Of a stretch of DNA of 64,000 nt, positions 22,173 through 49,851 are shown in pieces. Numbering within the stretch: the stretch's first letter is position 1; every line of letters starts with the position of its first letter. This stretch comes from Fragum whitleyi (Eukaryota; Mollusca; Bivalvia; Cardiida; Cardiidae), in NCBI GenBank assembly GCA_948146395.1, contig OX411543.1, forward strand, positions 28,287,558 through 28,351,557, written 5' to 3'. The notes beneath the pieces are model-generated. The model had not been told where the DNA came from. It did no database searches and saw nothing but the letters and a program-made list of their open reading frames with translations. Both the position numbers and the translations under genes were made by a program.

Positions 22173-22261
22173 AATGACAAATATTTTGTCATATATGAAT
22201 TACACCTTGTGTACAAATATGACTTGTTATGCTAAAAGGGGTGATCTCTGATTAACTGTAT

Positions 22262-22515
22262 CCAGACTGGTCTGCTAAAGTGCAGCTGATAGCAACTGGA
22301 CTCCAAACATAGGGTCCCAGGTTCGATTCCTGTGTGTGGCAAATATCCTTTCCAAATCTCAGTAGGATGAGTGGCTAAAGGATTGGAAAGGATGAAGAGA
22401 GTGTACTAGTGTATGAATACTTGAAATCCAGTTAGGTGCTCCAGTTGTTGCACTTTGAAGAAAACATAGTTGCAAAAGTGGTAAAAAGCAATCAAATAAG
22501 TCAAATATTATGGTT
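22262..22515 (+). mobile_element. tRNA-derived SINE, diverged copy
   Basis: Contains a recognisable B box (GGTTCGATTCC at about 22321) and the family body (GGCAAATATCCTTTCC, TAGGTGCTCCAGTTGTTGCA, then AAAGCAATCAAATAAG). It aligns with the well-preserved copy at 55402-55681. Confidence 0.7.
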
Positions 22516-23086
22516 GGGCTTTGGTAACATTTTGGATGACCCCTTTGCATGATAGGTCATGAATTGTCTGTTGGCTACCAGAGCATTTCAAATGAATTGA
22601 TTAGGGCAAAACCATATCAATATAGACTCTTAAATTTTGTTTGGCAGACTCAACAAAACGCATCTTGAAGCTGTTGTTACAACGATTTGTTACTTAAACT
22701 CTAGTATACTTAACACCACTCAAAGATCAAAAGTTTACTACCTAGAAGTGAACAAGGGAGATAGAATAAACTGCTTTAAGCAAGCAATTGATATATTTGT
22801 CATAACTAGTTTCTTCCTGATTGAACATGATAATTCTTTAAAGATTTTTAAACAAATTCCATTTGAGGGATAAGTGCAACACTGTTGTAAGTGCCCATGT
22901 TTAAATAAGTACTTACAATAGTTTTACACTGAACCATTGATTTATAATAATTATCTGCAGTGTGTTATAAATGGAACTATTCTGGAATTTCTATATCTAT
23001 AATCTGGTAATGTCTTATTTCTAGCCATTCCCAGGTTAGTTCTTCTGTTAAAGCAGCAGAATAAAGCAAAATTAAAATACAGCCCT
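22516..23086. other. intergenic, no recognised feature
   Basis: AT-rich sequence without a recognisable gene or repeat family. An open frame around 22637-22873 shows no family resemblance and sits in unremarkable composition. Confidence 0.5.
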
Positions 23087-23292
23087 GCATTCAGGATGCC
23101 AAAACATTTCAAAGGCTCAGTGCAAAACAGTTGTAACTCCCTATAAAAATATAGGGAGTTACAACTGTTTTGTGCTGAGCCCTTGATTTGTGAACATGAA
23201 GAAAATGTATCCTGCTTTGTAAATGTGTACACCTGTAAAGAGGGGTAAGATTTCTTAAATGTTTCAAAAGTTTTTTATCTTGAATGCAAGGC
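23087..23292. mobile_element. GCATTCAGGATG MITE split by a nested GGCTCAG hairpin
   Basis: Left arm CCTGCATTCAGGATGCC, AAAACATTTC; right arm GTTTCAAAAG, TTATCTTGAATGCAAGG. Between them at 23114-23181 lies a complete GGCTCAG hairpin (GGCTCAGTGCAAAACAGTTG ... CAACTGTTTTGTGCTGAGCC), so the GGCTCAG hairpin inserted later. Confidence 0.7.
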
Positions 23293-23574
23293 TGGACTAT
23301 TCAATTATTAATTTAGCTTAAGTTACTAGACTCCCATAGAGAATATGCCAGTTGATCAGGGTAAATAATTTGTTCCAAAATCAAGCAGGGTTTTTTTAAG
23401 GTTATAGTCTGGGCTATTTATTTGTATATCCCTATGATTGTTAATGTTTTGTTTCACCCGTTTTTTGCAGGCCATGGCTTGTCTGTGGCTATGTTGACCA
23501 AAGGTTTATCAATAAATAATTCAACAAACTACCGAGTTGTCTCTTCCTTCATAACCTTGATTGATTGACATATA

Positions 23575-24000
23575 GAGGATAATCGTTTGTTTAAGTGTAA
23601 GATCGATTTATATTTCATTGAGTGAAGGAAAAAAGCTATATTTTCACAAGTGGCAGAGCCACGAGTGAAAATATAGCTTTTGTCGTTCACGAAATGAAGT
23701 ATTAATCGATCTTACTCGAAAAACAAACGATTATTCTGTTTCTTTAATGCAAACATGAGACAAAATGTGAAATTTCTAGGACATATTTTCGTAAAGCCCG
23801 TCATTTTGCACATGATTGCTATGCAACGTTCATTGTGACGTCACTTATTTTGCCCCACATAGATGACGTCAGATATGGTGAAACGCACAAAAGCAGGGTA
23901 TAAGTTTTTGATAATTTCACTGCTTTTGCGGTGAGATTATCAAGTGATAATCTATCATTATTTCTCGATAAACCACCGAAAAGCATTAAAGAAACTCGCA
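23575..24000. mobile_element. large inverted-repeat element (ATAATCGTTTGTTT family)
   Basis: Left arm ATAATCGTTTGTTTAAG, AAGATCGATTTATA, AAGCTATATTTTCAC; right arm GTGAAAATATAGCTTT, TTAATCGATCTTACTCG and AAACAAACGATTAT (to about 23735). Loop GTGGCAGAGCCAC. A shorter inverted repeat follows (TTGATAATTTCACTGCTTTTGCGGTG, kept in parts). Two TGACGTC sites (23836, 23864) lie in the spacer. Non-coding. Confidence 0.6.
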
Positions 24001-24262
24001 TAAACCTTATCCTACTGAATCCTAATTTCATTTCAAATAAATTGCCAAATTTTGGGATCATTTCAAACAGTTTGGCTCAAATTTTACCCAGAATTTCTTG
24101 ATACTGACAAACATTCTGACAAACTTTCATGAGGTTTGGACTATATTTGTGGTCTCTAGAATGTAAACTCTTAATTTATTGACAAGACATGATGAACGGC
24201 AGACATTCAATGATCATGTTGTGCTCAGGTGGGTTAAAAGGTTAAAAGCTATTAATAATTCA

Positions 24263-24405
24263 ATGGCTCAGTGCAGAACAGTTGTAACTCCCAGTTAACA
24301 TATAGGTAGTTAACTACTCCATGGCTCAGTTTGAAACAGTTGCAACTCCCTTAAACTGTTTCGTGCCGAGCCATCAAACTGTTTTGCACTGAGCCATCAA
24401 ATTGT
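24263..24405. mobile_element. cluster of GGCTCAG hairpin arms
   Basis: Four GGCTCAG/GAGCCAT arms within 140 bp (ATGGCTCAGTGCAGAACAGT, ATGGCTCAGTTTGAAACAGT, then two inverse arms ending GAGCCATCAAA). They look like repeated insertion or rearrangement of the same hairpin. Confidence 0.6.
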
Positions 24406-25104
24406 ATAATAGTTAATGGTTCTAAGCCAATGGATTGTGAGTATTTTAAAGCAAAAGAACACTGACCGCTTTCATCTTTTATAACAATATTGTGCTCCTG
24501 TGGGTCATTAGTCAACAATTTCATACAGTGTCATAGTCTAACTCAATTTGGCTTTAAAGTAAGATAACAGAAACAAAAGTGGTCAGATTGATAATCTTGC
24601 AATTTTGGAACCATTGAAACTCCTCCTTATTTTGTAGACAGTGGGTAAAATCAATTACCCTTTCCTCAACTCCCCTGATTTGGTGTCCCTTTGATTTTAT
24701 AAATATAATACATATTTTGTGTTTTGTAGGAAAAAAAATATCCAAGTTTGGGGGAATTGATAATTGTTGAGGGTCTGCCAAGACAATTATTGATTCCAAC
24801 AACTGAGTAGATATTGTTTCATACAGTACACCAATTATGTATCATATTTATCTTATAACCTCTTTTTGCCTTGGTTTCATAAATGTTTCTAACACAAAGA
24901 CAAGTGTTATGCCATTGCTCTATTATCACAAGGATATTTGTATAGTTGTAAGATAAAGTTGAATATACTGTGGAGAATGAAGGAATAATTGCTTGTAACA
25001 AATTCTCCTGTCCCTACAATATTTTCTATTACATAAAATGGTAAATCTCATGGTGCATCCAATTTTCTTTGCCCTCTTCAATGTCTTTCAATTTTGTCCA
25101 TCAC
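24406..25104. other. intergenic, no recognised feature
   Basis: AT-rich sequence with no gene and no repeat I can name. Confidence 0.5.
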
Positions 25105-25385
25105 TCTCATAGCACAGCTGGTTTTGAATAAGATTCCCAATTATCAATCACAGAATCAGGGGTTTGGTTCAGAACAACAGAGCAAATCATGTCAGACATC
25201 TTTCTCCAGCCAATGAGTGGATTATTGTAAACCTTAGTGGGTAATAGCAGCTAAAGTCTAGGAAAGAATATAATGGTAGCACTGGTGTGAGAAATACCAG
25301 GAATCCATTGTTAGGTGATCCAGCAACAGAAATATGGCTTAAACATATTAAGAGCAGTATAAAACTCTATTCAAACAAACAAATC
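25105..25385 (+). mobile_element. tRNA-derived SINE, diverged copy
   Basis: TCATAGCACAGCTGGTTTTG (A-box region), GGGTTTGGTTCA (decayed B box), then AATACCAGGAATCCATTGTT, AGGTGATCCAGCAAC and the tail ATTCAAACAAACAAATC. Same body as 55402-55681. Confidence 0.75.
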
Positions 25386-25946
25386 AATTTAGACCATTCT
25401 AAAATTTGGCAAAAGAGTGAGAGTTAATTTAGATAGGATCGAGCAGTTACATTTTTTTGTGCATTTCCAATATTTTGAAAGGCTTTATTTTTTTGTTGTA
25501 AATAAGATGCATTTTCAAAACACTAAGCTCATGAAAAGGCATTTTTCATTTGCTTGACCTTGATAGATGGCCTTGTCAGATGACCTTGACCTTGGTATCA
25601 GCAGACGAGATTTATCATCAAGCCAAATAGCATTATTGCATCGAGTAATTGACAAGGTTAAGTTATTTTCAATCAAAGTTTAGCAGACAGACAGACTGAC
25701 AAATGTGCACTAGTAAAACAACTTGTCCCAGATCTTATCATTGTGGGGGGATGAAAATATAAGTCAATTAAACATTTATTTCAAAACTATTTTATTCTTA
25801 ACAAATTCAAGAAATCAATAAAAAGATACCACTTTAACATGAACCTCTCGTTAGAAGCAGACACATTTTTAATCAATTTAGACAAAATTTACACTGACCT
25901 TATTGCCAAGAAGCTGCTGATGACAGCTTATATTGATGAAATTTAT

Positions 25947-26099
25947 GGTAGTTGAACCGTAACAGTTCTGCAACATTTCGCGTTCTTTCAAAATGTTGAA
26001 CAAGGTTTCCCAATGAAATAAATTAGGAAACCTTGGTAACACTGTTAAAGTTCATTACTGACGAATTGTTGCAGAACTATAACAGGTCTGTTACCTTAA
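25947..26099. mobile_element. palindromic TTAA-type MITE
   Basis: GGTAGTTGAACCGTAACAGT, TGCAACATTTC and GGTTTCCCAATGA, mirrored by AATTAGGAAACC, GAATTGTTGC and AGGTCTGTTACCTTAA. Confidence 0.6.
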
Positions 26100-26437
26100 G
26101 CTAGGAGGTTGTCCTAGGACATCTTCTGTCAAAACTGCAATTTCATTTTTGACCTTGAGCCATGACCTTGACCTTGGAGCTATCAGAATTTTTTTTTTCA
26201 AAAAGCACATCAACTCAGGTTGGAGAATTTTTGAATAGTTAATCTGAAAATTAATCCCAAAATGTAGGAGTAATTGTCCACACAAAATGGGGCCGGCTAA
26301 CACACACAAATACACCAAGCTGTCATTGTGACAAATATGTCTCACATCACAGCAAGCAGACTGGACATCAAGAGCCCTGCTAATGGGTACATATGCTCTT
26401 CTGTTGAGTGCTGGATGGTGGGAAAAATCTAGATAAA

Positions 26438-26899
26438 ACAAGATGTGTTTGTGAAACACGAATGCCCCCGACACGGCATTTTTTTTCAAAGTTTGATCCT
26501 GACAGATGACCTTGACCTTGTCACATGACCTTGACTTTGGTACCAGCGGATGCCGATCATTGAGATCTATCATCATGCCAAATATTAGCTTTGTATCTTG
26601 AATAGGCTTGAAGATATTGGCAAGGTTAAGTTTTTGGGTAAAGTTTTTTCAAAGTATGACCTTGACAGATGACCTTGACCTTGTCAGATGACCTTGACTT
26701 TGGTACCAGCGGATGCCGATCATTGAGATCTATCATCATGCCAAATATTAGCTTTGTATCTTGAATAGGCTTGAAGATATTGGCAAGGTTAAGTTTTCGG
26801 GTTAAGTTTTCGGACAGACGGACGGACATACAGACGGACGGACAGACGGAATCGAGCAAACCTATAGTCCCCCAACCGGTAACTGGTGGGGGACTAATA
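26438..26899 (+). mobile_element. CAAGATGTGTTTGTGAAACAC repeat element, two internal units
   Basis: Starts with the small hairpin GTGTTTGTGAAACACG. It has two copies of a roughly 165-bp core (GACCTTGACTTTGGTACCAG, ATCATCATGCCAAATATTAG, GAAGATATTGGCAAGG), a GACGGACGGACA microsatellite, and a terminal hairpin AGTCCCCCAACCGG / CTGGTGGGGGACT. Related copies at 32131-32430 and 33012-33280 have one unit each. Reverse-strand open frames over these are by-products. Confidence 0.8.
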
Positions 26900-27107
26900 A
26901 ATTTCTAATGAGCAGACATACTAGCCTTATTTAAACCAGAATTAAGTCACAGACACAGATTCCCCACAAAAACTATAATTAACGCATTTCCTATTTGACC
27001 TTAAGCCATGACCTTGACCTTTGTCATATCCAAACAAACTCTTTGCATGACACTAAATCTCATCGAGGGGAACAACTGCACCAAGTAATTTTGAAATTAA
27101 TCAATTC

Positions 27108-27269
27108 AGGTAGTGGACACGTAATAGTTACACAAGGTTTTGGAAATAATGAACTTTAGCAGTGTTTACCAAGGTTTCCTAATGATTTTCATTAGGAAAC
27201 CTTTGTCAACTTGGTGAAAGTTCATGTGGTCTGAAATGTTGTGGAACTATTATGGGTCCACTACCTTAA
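27108..27269. mobile_element. palindromic TTAA-type MITE
   Basis: AGGTAGTGGACACGTAATAG ... GGTTTCCTAATGATTTTCAT centre ... GGGTCCACTACCTTAA. The stem is well preserved. Confidence 0.7.
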
Positions 27270-27449
27270 TGTAGAAGTTATGCTCTGTGCAAGAATGTGA
27301 CATACCCATGCAAGCACTCCCACACAATCAGAGGTAACTCTTAATGCCCATAGCCATTTCATGGGCGGGGCATAAAAATACAAGATGTAGATTGTCATCA
27401 GTCATTCTAATACATTTAAGGAATTCGGATCCCAAGGGAAGATCACTCT

Positions 27450-27677
27450 CTGTTTAACCCTTGTCATGCTGAACCTGGGATATTTTTGTCTTATCAGGCA
27501 GTCTGATACATGTGCAGTCTGATCTTTGTCTCTTTCACCCAATTTTCTGTTTTAAGAAAGTTTAAAAAAAATTGTTTTCAAATGAAATACTTGCTCAAGA
27601 TTAATGCATCTGGTAATTTTAGCACTTTGGATTTAATAAAATTTGTCATGGTTTTAATTCAGTCTGACAAGGGTTAA
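27450..27677. mobile_element. MITE with TTAACCCTTGTCA termini
   Basis: GTTTAACCCTTGTCATGCTG at the left and TCAGTCTGACAAGGGTTAA at the right form an inverted pair around about 190 bp containing GCAGTCTGATCTTTGTC. Other copies: 31206-31456, 32071-32606 (split), fragments near 9610 and 30452. Confidence 0.7.
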
Positions 27678-27756
27678 GAATCTTAAACACTAAATCTTCT
27701 TCCTTCATGGAGTTTGCTCAGATTCTATTTTTACATCAAATATGGGCATTCTATTT

Positions 27757-28025
27757 TGTTTGATTGATAGTGTTTTATGCCACTTTCAACAATCTTTCAG
27801 TGACATGTGTATATGGCAACGGCTAACACCTAACAATGGATTGCTGGTATTTTTCACACCAGTACAACCCTTTCTTCCTTTCCTAGCCTCCAAGTCCTAC
27901 CTCACATAGTGTTATGATTCTCAACCCATTGGTGGAAGACAAATAAACGGAAAGGGTGAGTGCTGCTGTTGGGAATCAAATTCAGGACATTTTGAATGAT
28001 AGGCCGGCGTGCTACCATTGGCATG
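27757..28025 (-). mobile_element. tRNA-derived SINE, minus-strand copy
   Basis: Reads in reverse as the 55402 SINE: tail side GATTGATAGTGTTTTATGCC, then CTAACAATGGATTGCTGGTA and CCTTTCTTCCTTTCCTAGCC, ending near the decayed B box (GGGAATCAAATTC) at about 27970. Confidence 0.7.
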
Positions 28026-28311
28026 CTGTTTTACTTGTGTCTGTCAGTCTATCTGCCAGCATTTTACATGCAAGTTGTTATCCCATATGGTGGCAATTCT
28101 TTAAATATTTCTGGTTTATGAGCACTACCTGTGCCCTTAATATTTCATTTTCAAAATAAGCATAAGTTTACTAGACACACAAAGAGGAATCATATTGGAA
28201 TTTCATAAAACGGATATTTGAAATATTAGTGAGGTACCTGAAAATTATATATTGCATCCATAAGATATTCTGAAGCAGAGAAAGTATATTGAACTAAAAT
28301 CTGCAAGTCTA

Positions 28312-28384
28312 TAGCTCATTGCTTAACAGTTGTAACTGCCTATTAACAAATAGGCAGTTACAACTATTTAGCGAGGAGCTATCG
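28312..28384. mobile_element. hairpin MITE, related to the GGCTCAG family
   Basis: ATAGCTCATTGCTTAACAGT, TGTAACTGCCTATT, mirrored by AATAGGCAGTTACAAC and GCGAGGAGCTAT. Outer arms diverged, inner stem perfect. Confidence 0.7.
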
Positions 28385-28716
28385 AAGTTATGAACATTTT
28401 TCTGAATCATTTTTGTGTGACAGGTCCTATATGAATCCACAAATAACCCATTTAAGACTACAGATACTCTTTTGTACTGTAGACAATTCATAAATATATG
28501 TACAATCAACAGTTTGGGATTCGATGGCTTACCATCACCTTTTTATATGACATCTAGATCTGTCCTAAAGCAGACTTACTCATCCAAACACTGCTTTGTC
28601 CAATATACATAAGCTGTTTTCCAACAAAGGCCAATTGTGACCTTGACCTTTGTGACTGAAAATGAATAGGGTTTCCCCTTCGGTCATGGGTCAATGGACT
28701 TGGCTATTGTGTTGAA

Positions 28717-29902
28717 CTAGAAAGCCATGAATAGCTTGAGTCGCTCCACAGGCTTGAAATTCTTGCAAAAGCAAATATATGTTTTGAGTAGATTTTTAGA
28801 TATTTGGGGTTCTACTGATGTTGAAAATGATTTTCAAAGTTTCAACTATATAACAGATAGAGAAATGACCTCTGCTCTTAAAAGACATATTTTTCATCAA
28901 ATCAAAATAATTTTTGGCTGCATGATAATGGGTCACCCAAAGATTATACCGAAAATGTTTGATTGATATCCATCAGTTACATTCTGAGAAAATGATTTTC
29001 ATAGTTTCCACTATTTAACATATTGAGAAATGACCTCCACCCATAAAATAAATATTTTTCATCCAATCAAAATAATTTTTGGTACACTGATAAAGCGTCA
29101 CTCAAGGATCATTTCAGTGAAATAAGGTTGATATCCAAAAATTAGATTCTGAGAAAATGATTTTCGAAGTTTCCACTATATAACATATAGAGAAATGACC
29201 TCTGCCCATGAAATGAATATTTTTCATCCGATCACAATGATTTTTTGTAGACTGACAAAGGGTCACTCAAGGATCATTCAAGTGAAACTTGATTGATATC
29301 CATCTGTTACATTCTGAGAAAATGATTTTCAAAGTTTCCACTATATAACATATAGAGAAATGACCTCCGCCCATAAAATGCATATTTTCCATCTGATCAC
29401 AATATTTTTTTGTAGGCTGATAAAAGGTCACTCAAGGATCATTCCAGTGAAATTTGGTTGATATCCATCAAGTACATTCTGAGAAAATGATTTTCAAAGT
29501 TTCCACTATATAACATATAGAGAAATGACCTCCGCCCAAAAAATGCATATTTTTCATCCGATCACAATGATTTTTTGTAGACTGATAAAGGGTTACCCAA
29601 GGATAATTCATGTAAAATTTAATTGGTATCCATTGATTAGAATCTGAGAAAACTCACTTTTTACCATATTTGGAAATTAGCCACGCCCATTAAATCCATG
29701 TTTTTCATTGGATCAAAATTTCTTGAACAACTTTGAAAGAGGGTCACCCAAGGATCATTCCTGTGAAGTTTGGTTGAAATCCATCCAGTAGTTTCTGAGG
29801 AGAAGATTTTTAAAGAAAAGTTTAAGACCGCACGGACGGACGGACGCACGACGGACACAACACCATGACAATAGCCCCAGTGGCTTTCAGCCAGTGGAGC
29901 TA
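28717..29902 (+). mobile_element. full-length tandem-core repeat element (CACTGGCTGAAAGCC-hairpin family)
   Basis: Starts AACTAGAAAGCCATGAATAG, then GAGTCGCTCCACAGGCTTG. It carries about five units with a 165-bp period (ATTCTGAGAAAATGATTTTC at 28981, 29146, 29311, 29476), a CGGACGGACGGACGCACGAC microsatellite (29833-29855), and the terminal hairpin GCCCCAGTGGCTTTCAGCC / AGTGGAGCTAAAAA. Non-coding. Confidence 0.85.
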
Positions 29903-30203
29903 AAAACAAACATTGTTTTATAAGGTGTCTAAACCTGTGCTTTGTCACAATAATGTAAATGGTTTTCCGACAAGAACAACTAAGACCTAGACCTTTAACC
30001 TCTATGGCCATTAAATGATAGAGCACCTCCTTGGGTCGTGGGCAACAATTATATAAAGTTTCAAAATTCTTGATCACTGTTCTTGAGTTAAGAGTGTGTA
30101 AACAAAATAGGTCTAAAGACGGACAGATGGGCAGCCAGTCACAAGTCATGATGAAGGTTAGCCATTAGATTCCAGACTGATACACTAAATATAACACACT
30201 ATA

Positions 30204-46800
<16,597 letters not shown>

Positions 46801-47203
46801 GATGTTTTGATTTCTTTCCACACGAGGTTTTGCTACAACAACAACTAATCACTAACAACAACAATTATAGACTAGAAAATTGAGCCAATCGCTTTTGTAA
46901 AATCTAAATTTTTAATAACTGGTAGCGTACAGTTTCGTTTTAATAAAAATATTTTTTAATATTTTAATGTACGATAAGGCAAAATATGTATAAGCCTTTA
47001 GTTGTGGTGTTTTTTTTTTCACCCTTTCTTTACGGCTCATCAAGGCGTTTAATTGGCTTTAAGATTCAATCACAACCACCACCTGCGCCTAACTGTGGCA
47101 GGGATAGATACAAGTTGACATCAGTCCTCAGGCCCCAAGCCTGAGAACTTTAGAGAGGACTGCTAGTAGGACATGTTCAATGCACGGGTCCTAAACAGGG
47201 ACG

Positions 47204-47485
47204 TAACTCCTTTTCGCAATTTACGCAAATGCGTAAATCAAATAATCCTCAGTTGAAAAAAAAATCATCACTGAGTTGATGAATGATCATAACATCGAAA
47301 CCACAGCTTATTCAAGCTGTAGTTACGATGTTTTGATGATTCACCAATACTAAAATAACAAATGGAAGCGGACGGAGGACATTCATCTTTTGTCACTGTC
47401 GACATATCGTCCGTTTACCCTATGATTTGGTGATCCGGCGCCTCCTGGGTGCCTAAAAATCTTAAAATCCTAGTTACGCCTATGC
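47204..47485. mobile_element. MITE with GGGCGTAACT / AGTTACGCC termini, full length
   Basis: Starts AGGGACGTAACTCC and ends CCTAGTTACGCCTATGC. Central hairpin CCACAGCTTATTCAAGCTGT. Also AGGACATTCATCTTTTG. The other full copy is 63522-63785. Confidence 0.75.
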
Positions 47486-47805
47486 AAGGCCTGTAACTTA
47501 GCGTTTGTTCAACCGTTACTTCTAGAACTCGAAGTTTGCTCTTTCTCCGATTTTCCGATGATTTATTTCGAATAAATAATGAGGGAAAAGATAAAGTTAA
47601 CGTTGTTCGTCACAAGCTATTTTTTCTTTTCCCATACTTTTTGCCATCCGATATTTTTATTTTGTTTACACTTAATTTTCACTGCTCAACTTAATGAATT
47701 AAAATCAGTAAGTCATGCAGGCTTGTGGCAAATTTCTATATTGCCAAACCCTCCGAACTTGCGAAAACGACAATTTATCCCCGGCGACGATAATTTGAAA
47801 TGAAA

Positions 47806-48067
47806 TGTGACCCGTCACGCGAAAAGGGACCATCTGGGATCTTCATAAAATAAATATTTGAAAAAGAGATTGGTTCTAGAACAGGCCAACCAGTGGTCGC
47901 ATTTCAAAAATTCTTTCAATGGAAGGTAGATTGATTATTCTAGATTCAGAAAATTAGAGAAATACGAAAAGTTTCGGCCCTAGTCAGTCTTTGCAATCCG
48001 CGCAGTCTGACCAGTGTGGACACTTTACGCTCTTCCCAGACGGTCCCTTTTCGCTTGACGGGTCACA
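47806..48067. mobile_element. MITE with GTGACCCGTC terminal inverted repeats
   Basis: GTGACCCGTCACGCGAAAAG plus GGACCATCTGGGA at the left, inverse of CCCAGACGGTCCC plus TTTTCGCTTGACGGGTCAC at the right: about 33-bp ends with two or three mismatches. AAAT on both sides may be the target duplication. A fragment sits at 30520-30620. Confidence 0.8.
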
Positions 48068-49092
48068 AATAATATACATTTTTTCAATATATAACGACTA
48101 TAGGCTGAGCCTCTAGCTCTGGAAGATCTAGACATATTTAAATGCACTTACACCAGTTTAGCAGTGACCTCTCGATTAAGGTTACCCGGACGTTTAAACT
48201 TGGATTGAGTGCATGCCTGTTTGCATGCGCATTTATGATTTCACAATGGCGTTCGATAGCCCCTCATTGTCGTTATTCCGAGTTTTACCGCGAAAAAAAG
48301 GCTACTAAGTTCACCAAAGTGTAGACCAGATGAAAATCATCTTGGTTATCACGGTTTCAATTTTAATTAGGCCTATGACCGTCTACCAGAAACAATGCTT
48401 TTATTTTGTCTCTAAAAAGACTCAGTTTTTCCTCTCCTATAATGCCCGCTAAAACTCGAAAGAAAAACTCTCCTTGAAAATCATACGCAATACAAAGGCA
48501 ATTCTAATAATTCCGGAATTAAATTTCATTATATAATTCGGCAAACATTATCCCCAAAATGTTCACAAAGCGGAATGGGTACTCTCAGAGAAATGTTCGT
48601 CATGTCTATACTCTCATAACGCTATAAAAAATTACGCGCTTTTTGACGCGGCACTTTACACGCGACCCTTTTCCCCGTGACGTCATTTACACGAGCAAAG
48701 CGTTATTATGACGTCATTTACACGACATTGTTTCAAGATGGCACAACTTTGCTGAGTATTTCTGTAAGTTTTGAATTTCTATATGTGGTTTATTTTTGTG
48801 CAATTAAAACGTTCAAAGGATTTGAGACGTAGATAAAAAAAAACCTTCCCAAAAAAGAAACGGAATATAAAGTTCTTAAAACGGGTTACATTAAAATGTT
48901 CTTTTAACTATAGTTCCAAATAGGGGCCTATCATCTACATCTATGTTTTTTAATTGTAAAAATACGCCTGCTAAGATTTTATTTTATCGTGTTTCTACCA
49001 AGCACACACTTGATGTTTCGCCTGTAAACGTTCTAGGACCAGAGGCCTACTCACTTATCGTCGAGACGCGATCAAAAGTATAGGCCTACAGT

Positions 49093-49290
49093 ACTGGCTG
49101 GAGACCGATTCTCGCCGTGCACCGGTTCTCGCCATCAGACCATTTTTTACAGTAAACAAGCAATGTTTTACTTACAACAAATTATTTTCTGAATAAAAGA
49201 AGTTTTTGTCAAGATAACATTTGAATAAGAGGGATTTACTCTCTGTCTTTTTTGTGAACTGGGTTAGTTGGCGAGAATTGGTCTCCAAAC
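49093..49290. mobile_element. MITE with ACTGG...GGAGACC...TTCTCGCC termini
   Basis: ACTGGCTGGAGACCGATTCT at the left, inverse of AGAATTGGTCTCCAAACCAGT at the right, both flanked by ATTCTCGCC/GGCGAGAAT. Non-coding interior. Confidence 0.65.
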
Positions 49291-49609
49291 CAGTAGGGAG
49301 ACTGGGGCTAATTGATACATTTTTTACCGTTCCCCATTTTTTATTCTGATTTTGTTGAATTTAGCAATCTCATTTAAATCTCATTTAAACCACCATGTTG
49401 CCTACCGCTACGCCCCTGCGTACCCGGAGATAGTTGATACACCATGCGGGGCTAGTTGATACACTTCAATACAAAACTATAGACCTACAATTTCAAGTGA
49501 GTGATCAAAGATCAATTTTACATTGAAAATGATAGGAGATAACGGTTTCTCAGACCTCACTCTTTCTTGCGGAACTATAGTAAAACTAATAATCAACGAC
49601 CGATAATAA

Positions 49610-49823
49610 TATCAATTTCACGCGTTTCGAAAGTATAGCGTGAAATATTTGTCTTGGGCGTCACGTTTTGCAAAGGGTTAATATATTAATCGCGTACATA
49701 TTACTCAATAGTATATATTGGTCAGGATTTGCACGGGTTATTTGGAAAGCTGAGTATTTATATGAACAAATTGTAAGGTGTAGTCATTCTACCAGACGAC
49801 GCAGTCCGTAAAGGCTCTTGTTT
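49610..49823 (+). repeat. A1 split direct repeat
   Basis: 214 bp, starting TATCAATTTCACGCGTTTCG and ending AAGGCTCTTGTTT. It matches A2 (61383-61596) with one difference seen by eye (AAAGCTGAG versus AAAGGTGAG). Confidence 0.92.
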
Positions 49824-49851
49824 AAACTACGCTTTTTTCCCAACACGTGGC

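Larger units (their letters stand above)
18213..22260. other. 3' UTR and intergenic region
   Basis: Begins with the sodium channel 3' untranslated region; AATAAA at about 18676 is one possible polyadenylation signal, unproven. It then holds MITE fragments (18518-18640), a degenerate ACAGCTTGTATCAAACTGT hairpin at 19106, the hairpins at 19498 and 19602, the GCATTCAGGATG palindrome at 20030, and another hairpin at 22106. No gene is recognised. Confidence 0.6.
46801..49609. other. region between AK6 and the YR retrotransposon
   Basis: Contains MITEs at 47204-47485, 47806-48067 and 49093-49290. At 49291-49460 there is a repeat with GGGGCTAATTGATACA and GGGGCTAGTTGATACAC motifs. The stretch just above 46800 presumably includes the AK6 promoter. 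No other gene recognised. Confidence 0.5.
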
